Source: Methanobacteriota archaeon
GTDB lineage: Archaea; Thermoplasmatota; Thermoplasmata; RBG-16-68-12
DNA length: 11,239 nucleotides
Reading direction: 5' to 3'
NCBI GenBank assembly: GCA_005878635.1
Contig: VBLS01000194.1
Coordinates: forward strand, 1-11,239
Shown: positions 6,242-11,239 of the stretch, one piece after another
How positions within the stretch are numbered: position 1 is the first letter of the stretch
Layout of the letters: the number at the start of each line of letters is the position of its first letter
Translations under genes and position numbers: made by a program
Notes under the pieces: generated by a model
Database searches by the model: none
The model's input: the letters and a program-made list of their open reading frames with translations, nothing else
What the model was told of the DNA's origin: nothing

Positions 6242-6529
6242 TCAGGCGTCCTCCGGTTTGGGTTCGGCCTCTTTGCCCGCCTCTTCGACTTCCCGTTTGA
6301 ACGACGTCGTCACGATGGGGCGATACGCGCCGCCGGCGAACACGTACCCGCATCGTCGGCATTTCCAAACGCCCGTCGAGGCGCGGCGCACCGCGATCGC
6401 GGCGCACCGGGGACAGGCATGTCGGTGCTTCAGGCCCTCCTCGATCTCTTGGACCCGGCGGCGGATCCGGACTCCATAGCGTGGCCCGAACCGGGCGACC
6501 ATTCCCGCCTTCCGGGTGCGACGTGCCAT
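6242..6529 (-). CDS. rpl37ae: Large-subunit ribosomal protein L37Ae (eL43)
   Basis: Zinc-ribbon protein of the 50S subunit. From ATG 6529 there are 95 residues. The start MARRTRKAGMVARFGPRYG matches the family, followed by a zinc site C39-x2-C42 and C57-x2-C60 and a strand ending GYVFAGGAYRPI. The C-terminal tail is acidic (about 80-95, rich in Glu and Lys). ATG 6529 is preferred to the upstream TTG at 6541 because GAGGT (6539-6535) gives a Shine-Dalgarno motif at 5-nt spacing. It lies 8 nt downstream of the rrp42 stop in the superoperon. Confidence 0.94.
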   Translation of the reverse strand: MARRTRKAGMVARFGPRYGVRIRRRVQEIEEGLKHRHACPRCAAIAVRRASTGVWKCRRCGYVFAGGAYRPIVTTSFKREVEEAGKEAEPKPEDA

Positions 6530-6537
6530 GGAGGACC

Positions 6538-7317
6538 TCAAGAGGAGCGTAGCAACGGACGGATCCCGCGGCCAACGCGCTGGGCCGTCTCGATAATCCG
6601 CTTCACTTCGTCGTAAGTAAAGCTTCCACTTAAGCCTTTTTGCATCGCCCGGATGTCGCCGTTCTCATCCGTCGTCACGGTGATCCGCGCATCGGACATC
6701 CGCTCCTCGTCGAGGGCGGGATCGACGAACAGGACGTCCTTGATTTTCGCGGTCGTGACGCTGACGGGCCAATGCTCGACCGGGAGGGGGAAGTCGTCTC
6801 CGAGGCCCTGGCCCTTCGCCGGGACGACCGTCGACCCGAGGGCCGCGGTGGCGCCGTAGGAGCACGCGTCGAACAGGTTTCCGTCGTAGTCGAGCACGTG
6901 GATGTCGATGAACATGATCCAGACCTTCTCCTTCGGGGTGATGCACAACTTCTCCATGTTCACCATCTTCGATTCGCGGATTCCGCGGTCGACCACGCGG
7001 GCGAGTTCGATCGCGTCCGGCCGCGGTGGACCCGCTTCGAACGTCGGGCTCGCCAAGGGGACCATCTCGACGCTGGTCGACAGCACGCCCGTGTTCGGGG
7101 TGTCCGGATAGGGCTCACCCACGGACATCTTGATGCCGACGAGTACGTCCGTGTTCCCCAGCTTCGCGCGGGCGCTGCCTTCCGCGGTCTTGACGTAGGT
7201 GCGCTCGAGGGACAGTTTCCGCGGCTCGTCGAGCGCGCGGCCGTCCACCCGTTGGCCGGTCGATGCGAGCCGGTACACGTGGGCCCGCATCAGGTCCGAG
7301 ACGATCTCCTCACTCAT
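6538..7317 (-). CDS. rrp42: Exosome complex subunit Rrp42 (inactive RNase PH-like)
   Basis: Non-catalytic RNase PH-fold partner of Rrp41 in the hexameric ring of the archaeal exosome, where it helps bind RNA. From ATG 7317 there are 259 residues, the usual size. Visible features are GQRVDGRALDEPR (about 21-33), RAKLGNTDVLVGIKMSVGEPYPDTPN, the RVVDRGIRES helix, WIMFIDIHVLDYDGNLFDACS and a C-terminal PLPVEHWPVSVTTAKI domain strand. Its start shares one base with the Rrp41 stop (TGATG), and GGAGGGGATC inside the end of rrp41 is a strong Shine-Dalgarno sequence, so the two ring subunits should be made in a coupled way. The frame stays open to 8010, but that part is antiparallel-frame shadow of rrp41. 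Confidence 0.95.
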   Translation of the reverse strand: MSEEIVSDLMRAHVYRLASTGQRVDGRALDEPRKLSLERTYVKTAEGSARAKLGNTDVLVGIKMSVGEPYPDTPNTGVLSTSVEMVPLASPTFEAGPPRPDAIELARVVDRGIRESKMVNMEKLCITPKEKVWIMFIDIHVLDYDGNLFDACSYGATAALGSTVVPAKGQGLGDDFPLPVEHWPVSVTTAKIKDVLFVDPALDEERMSDARITVTTDENGDIRAMQKGLSGSFTYDEVKRIIETAQRVGRGIRPLLRSS

Positions 7318-8156
7318 CAGATCCCCTCCGGCCCGAAGTCGTCTTCCGGCGGGGGCGGTGGAGGCTCGAACTCGGGCGCCGGCGGCGCCGGGAGCGGCGG
7401 CGGCTCCTTCAGGATGTCCTCCAACGTCGTGGAGTACCGTCGCCGCAGGGCGTCCCGCTGCATCTCGTAGAGGCGGTGCGTTGCGCCGATCGACAGCTCC
7501 ATGGCCTTCTCGAACTCGTCCAACGTGAGATGGCCATCCATCTGGAGGAGCACGATCTCGCCCGTCCGCGGGACGATCGCGAGGGGGCAGTCCGCATCCC
7601 CGAAATTGTCCTCCTCCTTGTTCAGGTCGAGGCACACGACGCCGTCGATCTTGCCGGACGCGCAGGAGGCCACCAGGTCCCGCATCGGCACCCCCGCGTC
7701 CGCGAGGGCCACGCTCGCCGCCGTCAGGCCGGCGCACCGCGTCCCCGCATCGGCCTGCAACACTTCGATGAAGATGTCGACCGATGTCCTCGGGAACTGT
7801 TCGCGGAAGACGACCGCCGAGAACGCCTCCGAGATGACCTTGGAAATCTCGACGGACCGCCGATCCGGTCCGGGGCGCTTCCGATCGGACACGCTGAACG
7901 GGGCCATGTTGTACCGGCACTGGACGAGCGCCCGCGCCGGGTCCTGCAGGTGCCTCGGGTGGGCCTCCCTCGGCCCGTAGACGGCGGCGAGGACCTTGTT
8001 GCCGCCCCACTCGATGTAGGCGGAGCCGTCCGCGCGCCGGAGGACTCCCGCTTCGATCCGGACCGGCCTCAGCTCGTCCGGTTTCCGGCCGTCCAGCCGT
8101 CGGCCGTCCGCCCTGATCAATTTCATCTGCTTCTCGATGTGCTCGATGTCTTCCAT
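7317..8156 (-). CDS. rrp41: Exosome complex catalytic subunit Rrp41, with proline-rich tail
   Basis: Phosphorolytic 3'-to-5' exoribonuclease and RNA-tailing subunit of the archaeal exosome. The RNase PH core covers about residues 12-245, with DGRRLDGRKPDELRP, GPREAHPRHL (61-70, phosphate/RNA contact), FPRTSVDIFIEVLQADAGTR (121-140) and FGDADCPLAI (185-194), which holds the aspartates expected at the active site. At 279 residues it is some 30 longer than the Sulfolobus protein; the excess is a tail (251-279) with 13 prolines in the 20 residues 251-270 and an acidic end. The ATG at 8156 follows the Rrp4 stop by 12 nt, with TGAGGAG as ribosome binding site; Met11 is a possible alternative. It is translationally coupled to rrp42. 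Confidence 0.95.
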   Translation of the reverse strand: MEDIEHIEKQMKLIRADGRRLDGRKPDELRPVRIEAGVLRRADGSAYIEWGGNKVLAAVYGPREAHPRHLQDPARALVQCRYNMAPFSVSDRKRPGPDRRSVEISKVISEAFSAVVFREQFPRTSVDIFIEVLQADAGTRCAGLTAASVALADAGVPMRDLVASCASGKIDGVVCLDLNKEEDNFGDADCPLAIVPRTGEIVLLQMDGHLTLDEFEKAMELSIGATHRLYEMQRDALRRRYSTTLEDILKEPPPLPAPPAPEFEPPPPPPEDDFGPEGI

Positions 8157-8168
8157 ACGAATTGCTCC

Positions 8169-8867
8169 TCAGGCGGGCCTCGGGCCCGTCGTGGACCGAC
8201 GTTCTCGTTCGATGAGCTCCCGGACGGCCTCCGTGAGCCCGTAGGATTGGGCGCGCTCCTCGATCAGGCGGATCGCGCTCGCGGCGACGGCGGTGTCACG
8301 GTCCTCTCCGTCCAACCAAATCCGGCCGTTCTGTCCCACGTAGATGTGGCACCCCGTGAGTTCCGTGAGGAGGGAGATCATGCTCCCTTGTTTTCCGATG
8401 ACCCGGGGGACCTTCGTCGGAGAGATTTCCATCACGATGCCGCCATTGAGACGGCGGGCCTCCCTCTCCTGCATCGTCAGCTGGACCCGCTTGATCTCGT
8501 CCACGCTGAGCACGTGGCCCATGATGACGTCGCCGACCTTCAGGTAGCGAGAGGTGTCGCCGAACTCCACCCGCCACGGGGACTCCGTCGCATGGAGAGG
8601 GGCTGGATACGGCGAGTTGATGTCGACCAGCCAGTGGGATGGCCCGAGGTCGACGACCTCGCCGATGACCGCGTCCCCTCGTTGAGGGATGTACCGGCCA
8701 TTGAGGGGGATCACGCTCACGAGGCCGTCATGCTCGTTCCGAATGCCCAATTGCGCCGCGAAAACTTGCCCGCCCTCGATGTACGTTCCCGGTCCGGGCT
8801 TCAGCCCGGGGCCGCCGACGGCTTCGCCCGGAATGACAATCGGGCGGAGCGACCCGCTACTTTCCAT
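8169..8867 (-). CDS. rrp4: Exosome complex RNA-binding cap subunit Rrp4
   Basis: Forms part of the trimeric cap that recruits RNA to the exosome ring and favours A-rich substrates. 232 residues from ATG 8867: an N-terminal domain with IVIPGEAV (10-17) and the GPGTYIEGG turn, an S1 domain (about 63-135; DAVIGEVVDLGPSHWLVDI), and a KH domain (about 144-205) with the GxxG loop GKQG at 158-161. The start is placed where homologues begin; the frame continues upstream to 9188, but that portion has atypical Arg-rich composition and overlaps the small membrane ORF. No strong ribosome binding site is visible before the ATG. A 113-nt gap separates it from the upstream gene, unusual in this tight operon. 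Confidence 0.94.
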   Translation of the reverse strand: MESSGSLRPIVIPGEAVGGPGLKPGPGTYIEGGQVFAAQLGIRNEHDGLVSVIPLNGRYIPQRGDAVIGEVVDLGPSHWLVDINSPYPAPLHATESPWRVEFGDTSRYLKVGDVIMGHVLSVDEIKRVQLTMQEREARRLNGGIVMEISPTKVPRVIGKQGSMISLLTELTGCHIYVGQNGRIWLDGEDRDTAVAASAIRLIEERAQSYGLTEAVRELIERERRSTTGPRPA

Positions 8868-8980
8868 TGGTGTCTCGCTCTCACGCAACGCGTCGAAATG
8901 GAGGCGGCTACTTGAGCCTTTGGGTGCTCGCCTCCCAATCCTTCGATCTGTCGGCAGCAGGGCGCGGATCCCCATCGCCT

Positions 8981-9208
8981 TCAGTGAATTGGACGGTTCG
9001 GACCCTGCGCGGGATGCTTCCAATCCCACCAAGCGTAAACTGCACCTCCGCCCACGATGACGGAGAGGCTGCCGAACCCGATGACGAACGATTCGAGGTT
9101 CGTGGAAAGCGCGAAGAAGAGGGTCGCGGCGACGCAGAAGACGGTCAGCGCGACGGACGCGTAGAACCCCGCGGCCGGAGAGATCCAACGGAGGGCATAG
9201 CCCGGCAT
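8981..9208 (-). CDS. Small two-helix membrane protein, unknown function
   Basis: I do not recognise this 75-residue protein. It has two hydrophobic helices (about 13-35 and 41-61) joined by a short STNLES loop, and a hydrophilic Pro-rich C-terminus (WDWKHPAQGPNRP). The ATG at 9208 is preceded by GGTGATC (9223-9217) about 8 nt upstream, matching the 3' part of the archaeal Shine-Dalgarno consensus, which supports real translation. It lies 30 nt after the SBDS stop and 113 nt before rrp4, on the operon strand. In the usual archaeal superoperon rrp4 directly follows SBDS, so this looks like an insertion in that order. Coding status is probable, not proven. Confidence 0.6.
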   Translation of the reverse strand: MPGYALRWISPAAGFYASVALTVFCVAATLFFALSTNLESFVIGFGSLSVIVGGGAVYAWWDWKHPAQGPNRPIH

Positions 9209-9238
9209 GCGAGTCCGATCACCTGGCCGAGGGATCTC

Positions 9239-9979
9239 CTAGATCCTCTGATCTGCTTTCAGCACGCGCGTCTCGACGTTCCCTTTCGTCTTCGCGTTGA
9301 GCCGCTCGAGGAAGTCCGTCTGCAGGCCGGCGGGCATCTCGACGACGCCGAGCCAGGCCCCGGTCGGAGACCATTCCTCCTTCAGGATCGTCCCGAAGCC
9401 TTTGATATCCCCGTACGTCTTCGCGCTGTCCTCGGCGCTCAGCTTCACCGCGATCCGGACCTTCTCGAACCGAATGGGGATCAACGGACGCAACGCGTCG
9501 AGGACCTCTTTCACCTGCTCCTCGACCGGCTTGAACGGATCGATGTGGACTTTCGCCTCTTCCATCGCATTCTCGATCCGCTGCGGGGGATGCGGAGCGC
9601 CGGTCTGCGGATTGATCGCATTCGCGGCGATGTACTGGACAATCTGCTTGCGCTTCGCTTCGAGCACCTGGCGGCGCTGTTCCGTCGTCAGCTGGATCTC
9701 GCCGCGTTGGATGATCTGCTTCGCGACCGAGAGGGGATCCGTCGTCCCGAAGAACTCCGTCATCTTCTCCTCGGAGGCCTTGGACCCCTTGTGGGCGTCC
9801 TTGAAGACCTCATCGATGGCCAGCTCTTTCAGGAGGTCCACCTCCTTCCCGTCGCGGACCTTCGCGACGGCCTCGGGCTTGACGAGGACCTCGAACTTCT
9901 CGCCCGACTTCTCGAACCGGGCGATGACGTATTCCTTGAAAATGTCGTCCCGGCGATCGCTTCGAAGCTCTTTGGGCAT
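9239..9979 (-). CDS. sdo1: SBDS family ribosome maturation protein (Sdo1)
   Basis: Archaeal homologue of the Shwachman-Bodian-Diamond protein, which with elongation-factor-like GTPases releases the anti-association factor aIF6 from the 50S subunit. 246 residues in three domains: the N-terminal FYSH-like domain (about 1-95, with KFEVLVKPEAVAKVRDGKEV and FKDAHKGSKASEE), a helical middle domain (about 96-170, with QLTTEQRRQVLEAKRKQIV and NPQTGAPHPPQRIENAMEEA) and a C-terminal ferredoxin-like domain (about 170-246, IRFEKVRIAVKLSAED). It follows psmA by 8 nt. Position between the proteasome alpha and exosome genes is conserved across archaea. Confidence 0.95.
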   Translation of the reverse strand: MPKELRSDRRDDIFKEYVIARFEKSGEKFEVLVKPEAVAKVRDGKEVDLLKELAIDEVFKDAHKGSKASEEKMTEFFGTTDPLSVAKQIIQRGEIQLTTEQRRQVLEAKRKQIVQYIAANAINPQTGAPHPPQRIENAMEEAKVHIDPFKPVEEQVKEVLDALRPLIPIRFEKVRIAVKLSAEDSAKTYGDIKGFGTILKEEWSPTGAWLGVVEMPAGLQTDFLERLNAKTKGNVETRVLKADQRI

Positions 9980-9987
9980 GACTTCGC

Positions 9988-10713
9988 CTAGGAGGCGTGG
10001 GGGACCCGCGTGAGGTACTGGCCCACTTCCGCCTCCGACAGGCGCCGGAACTTCTCGCCTTCGACGATGAGCCCGACCTCGATCGCGCGGGCGTCGAGTT
10101 TCTCGCCCTCGGAGGCCTTCTGCAGGGCCTCGAGGCCGAGGACCATCGAGTCGTCCTGGGACATCCCCTCTTTGTACTTCTCCTCGAGGAGCTCCATGAC
10201 GGCCTGGCGGCCCTGCCCGATGCTGCCGGCCTTGTACGACACGAGGGCGCCGCTCGGGTCCGTCTCGAACAGATGGGTGCCGAGGTCATCGACCCCCGCC
10301 ACGAGCAGCGCGGTCCCGAACGGGCGCACCCCGCCGTACTGCGTGTAGTTCTGCTTGTAGTCGCAGATCCGCTTCACGAGGAGGTCCACGCCGATCCGTT
10401 CGCTGTACGTGACCTTGTTGATCTGGGCGACGAGCCGGGCGTAGTCGACCAGGACCCGGGCGTCGGCGACGAGGCCGGACGTGGCCGCGCCCACGTGCTC
10501 GTCGATCTGGAAAATCTTCTCGATCGAGGAGGTCTCGACGAGCCGGGAGCCGATCTTCTTGTCGGCCATCAGGATGATTCCGTTCTTGAACTTCAGGCCG
10601 AGCGTGGTATTGCCGCGGGTCACCGCGACCCGTGCGTATTCGACCTGGAACAGGCGGCCGTCGGGGCTGAAGACCGTGATCGCGCGGTCATAGGCCATCT
10701 GGCCCGGCTGCAT
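9988..10713 (-). CDS. psmA: 20S proteasome alpha subunit
   Basis: Forms the outer seven-membered rings of the 20S proteasome and gates substrate entry to the beta-subunit protease chamber; it is not itself catalytic. 241 residues, usual length. The N-terminus MQPGQMAYDRAITVFSP is the gating extension, including the YDR motif, followed by DGRLFQVEYARVAV. SIEKIFQID, SGLVADARVLVDYAR and YTQYGGVRPFG are all family hallmarks, and the sequence is strikingly like the Thermoplasma acidophilum subunit as I recall it. GAGGT (10725-10721) stands 7 nt before the ATG. Two TATA-like boxes upstream suggest its own promoter in addition to read-through from rnp2. The beta subunit is not in this window. Confidence 0.96.
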   Translation of the reverse strand: MQPGQMAYDRAITVFSPDGRLFQVEYARVAVTRGNTTLGLKFKNGIILMADKKIGSRLVETSSIEKIFQIDEHVGAATSGLVADARVLVDYARLVAQINKVTYSERIGVDLLVKRICDYKQNYTQYGGVRPFGTALLVAGVDDLGTHLFETDPSGALVSYKAGSIGQGRQAVMELLEEKYKEGMSQDDSMVLGLEALQKASEGEKLDARAIEVGLIVEGEKFRRLSEAEVGQYLTRVPHAS

Positions 10714-10730
10714 CTGATAAACCTCGGGCC

Positions 10731-10756
10731 GCTAATAAAGCGGTCACTTATAAGGG
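10731..10756 (-). promoter_or_regulatory. Putative psmA promoter region with two TATA-like boxes
   Basis: On the minus strand CCCTTATAAGTG (10756-10745) includes the rnp2 stop codon, and GCTTTATTAGC (10741-10731) follows. From the first box, transcription would begin near 10725, just at the GAGGT ribosome binding site. From the second it would begin near the ATG itself. I cannot tell which is used. Confidence 0.5.
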
Positions 10757-11074
10757 TTCTTTTGCCGGTCCACGTCGCGCGCGGTCCTTCGACGTCAGAT
10801 AGTTCCTCGTCGCGGCGCGAATCGTCCCCGATGTGCCGACGGTCGTCACTTGGACGCGCTCTCCGGCGACCCGATCGAGCCCATTCAGCGCGCGGATGGC
10901 GGCGTCCTTCTCGAGGTTCGTCGTCCGGACGAGCCCCGAGCCGCCGTCGAATTGGACGAGCCAGAGTCGGGGCGACAACGCTCGCAAGGCCGCGGCGACC
11001 TCCTCCCGTTGGAAGGGGCGGGCGCCTCCCAAGCGAAACGCGACGTATCGATAGCGAGGACGATGGGTGCTCAC
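10748..11074 (-). CDS. rnp2: RNase P protein component 2 (Pop5 family)
   Basis: Protein subunit of archaeal RNase P, which removes the 5' leader of precursor tRNAs; it pairs with the Rpp30 homologue to support the RNA catalytic domain. 108 residues with the family start RPRYRYVAFRLGG, then FQREEVAAALRALSPRLW, a VQFDGGSGLVRTTN strand-turn-strand, and AIRALNGLDRVAGERVQVTTVGTSGTIRAA, which matches the Pop5 signature. It begins with GTG at 11074; no nearer Met fits. No clear ribosome binding site is visible. A location directly upstream of psmA is normal for the superoperon. The Rpp30 partner usually lies next to it but is not seen here. Confidence 0.88.
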   Translation of the reverse strand: MSTHRPRYRYVAFRLGGARPFQREEVAAALRALSPRLWLVQFDGGSGLVRTTNLEKDAAIRALNGLDRVAGERVQVTTVGTSGTIRAATRNYLTSKDRARRGPAKEPL

Positions 11075-11098
11075 GCTCGGCGGATTGGGGAGAAACGG

Positions 11099-11147
11099 AA
11101 AAAGGTTGGGGAAAAAAAGAGGAGGAGGTCAGTGGACTTCGTCCACT
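11099..11147 (-). terminator. Putative T-rich terminator with a preceding hairpin
   Basis: On the minus strand a perfect 7-bp stem with a 3-nt loop, AGTGGAC-GAA-GTCCACT (11147-11131), covers the last codons of the upstream gene. It is followed about 12 nt later by seven Ts (11118-11112) and five more (11103-11099). U-rich tracts are the main archaeal termination signal; the hairpin may be incidental. It would separate the upstream gene from the rnp2 operon. The T5 tract lies 27 nt before the rnp2 GTG and could also act as a weak box A. Confidence 0.45.
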
Positions 11148-11239
11148 TCGGCGGAGGTCTTCACCGGACCCGTGTACACCTCTTTGCCGAGGAGGGACTT
11201 GGACTTGACGCCCGTGATGACGAGGAGGACGCGGACCGT
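11129..11239 (-). CDS. C-terminal fragment of an unrecognised protein (5' end outside window)
   Basis: The last 36 codons before a TGA read in the minus frame as TVRVLLVITGVKSKSLLGKE, then a short hydrophilic tail ending AEVDEVH. I cannot identify the family. The alternating hydrophobic strand followed by basic residues could belong to a small beta-rich nucleic-acid or ribosome-associated protein, but that is speculation. Coding is supported by codon-like composition and by the T-rich putative terminator directly after the stop. In related archaea other translation or RNase P genes sit here. Confidence 0.5.
   Translation of the reverse strand, partial: TVRVLLVITGVKSKSLLGKEVYTGPVKTSAEVDEVH

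Noticed and set aside
7330..7405. G-rich plus-strand tract as a possible quadruplex or repeat element
   Set aside because: Explained by the proline codons of the Rrp41 tail on the other strand.
7263..8915. Plus-strand open frame of 550 codons across rrp41 and rrp4
   Set aside because: Antisense shadow in GC-rich DNA; the minus strand encodes unmistakable exosome subunits here.
8868..9188. Upstream extension of rrp4
   Set aside because: The extra 107 residues are Arg-rich, lack Rrp4 similarity, and overlap the small membrane ORF in another frame.
9997..11208. Plus-strand open frame of 403 codons
   Set aside because: Antisense to psmA and rnp2, low-complexity and with no recognisable family.
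1..11239. CRISPR, insertion sequence, attachment site, toxin-antitoxin or defence system
   Set aside because: I saw no direct-repeat array, transposase, integrase or defence-protein motif; the window is mainly conserved housekeeping genes.

Overview
The window is archaeal and gene-dense. It carries an RNase P Pop5-family subunit, a 20S proteasome alpha subunit, SBDS, exosome subunits Rrp4/Rrp41/Rrp42, ribosomal protein L37Ae, RNA polymerase subunit P, the KEOPS subunit Pcc1, prefoldin beta, a Cbf5/TruB pseudouridine synthase and a tRNA interrupted by a bulge-helix-bulge intron. TATA-like boxes lie about 25-30 nt upstream of several starts. The genome is GC-rich. The proteasome alpha N-terminus (MQPGQMAYDRAITVFSP) closely resembles the Thermoplasma protein, and a bifunctional glucose/mannose-6-phosphate isomerase is present. 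A high-GC Thermoplasmatota-like euryarchaeon is therefore my best guess, from remembered family sequences and not from a search.

Layout. From the left edge to about 670 is ribB on the minus strand, with only its last few codons missing. It diverges from a plus-strand isomerase gene (783-1832). Everything from 1834 to the right edge is on the minus strand, so transcription runs from high to low coordinates. In that order: the end of an unrecognised gene, a T-rich putative terminator, rnp2, psmA, sdo1 (SBDS), a small two-helix membrane protein, rrp4, rrp41, rrp42, rpl37ae, rpoP, pcc1, pfdB, a DUF106/YidC-like membrane protein, cmk, cbf5, an M48/Ste24-type membrane protease, and a tRNA-Ser(GGA) gene whose 3' end is one base from the isomerase stop codon.

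How the genes fit together. The block rnp2 to pfdB is the conserved archaeal exosome superoperon, combining tRNA 5' maturation, RNA degradation and tailing, ribosome maturation, transcription, tRNA modification and protein quality control. Its junctions are mostly 0-13 nt gaps or ATGA/GTGA-type overlaps, which suggests polycistronic transcription and coupled translation. DUF106-cmk-cbf5 is a second conserved archaeal translation/RNA-modification block. It follows directly and has its own TATA box inside the upstream-extended reading frame.

Most notable. The tRNA-Ser has a 35-nt intron in the T loop (position 59/60) with a textbook bulge-helix-bulge; removing it restores the T stem, a TTCAAAT loop and a perfect 7-bp acceptor stem. 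Also worth a look are the two-helix membrane ORF inserted between sdo1 and rrp4, a proline-rich tail on Rrp41, and a DUF106 start that should be moved to a leaderless GTG. I found no CRISPR array, insertion sequence, toxin-antitoxin or defence system. No stretch above 300 bases lacks a gene; the largest gaps are 672-782 (divergent promoters) and 8868-8980.
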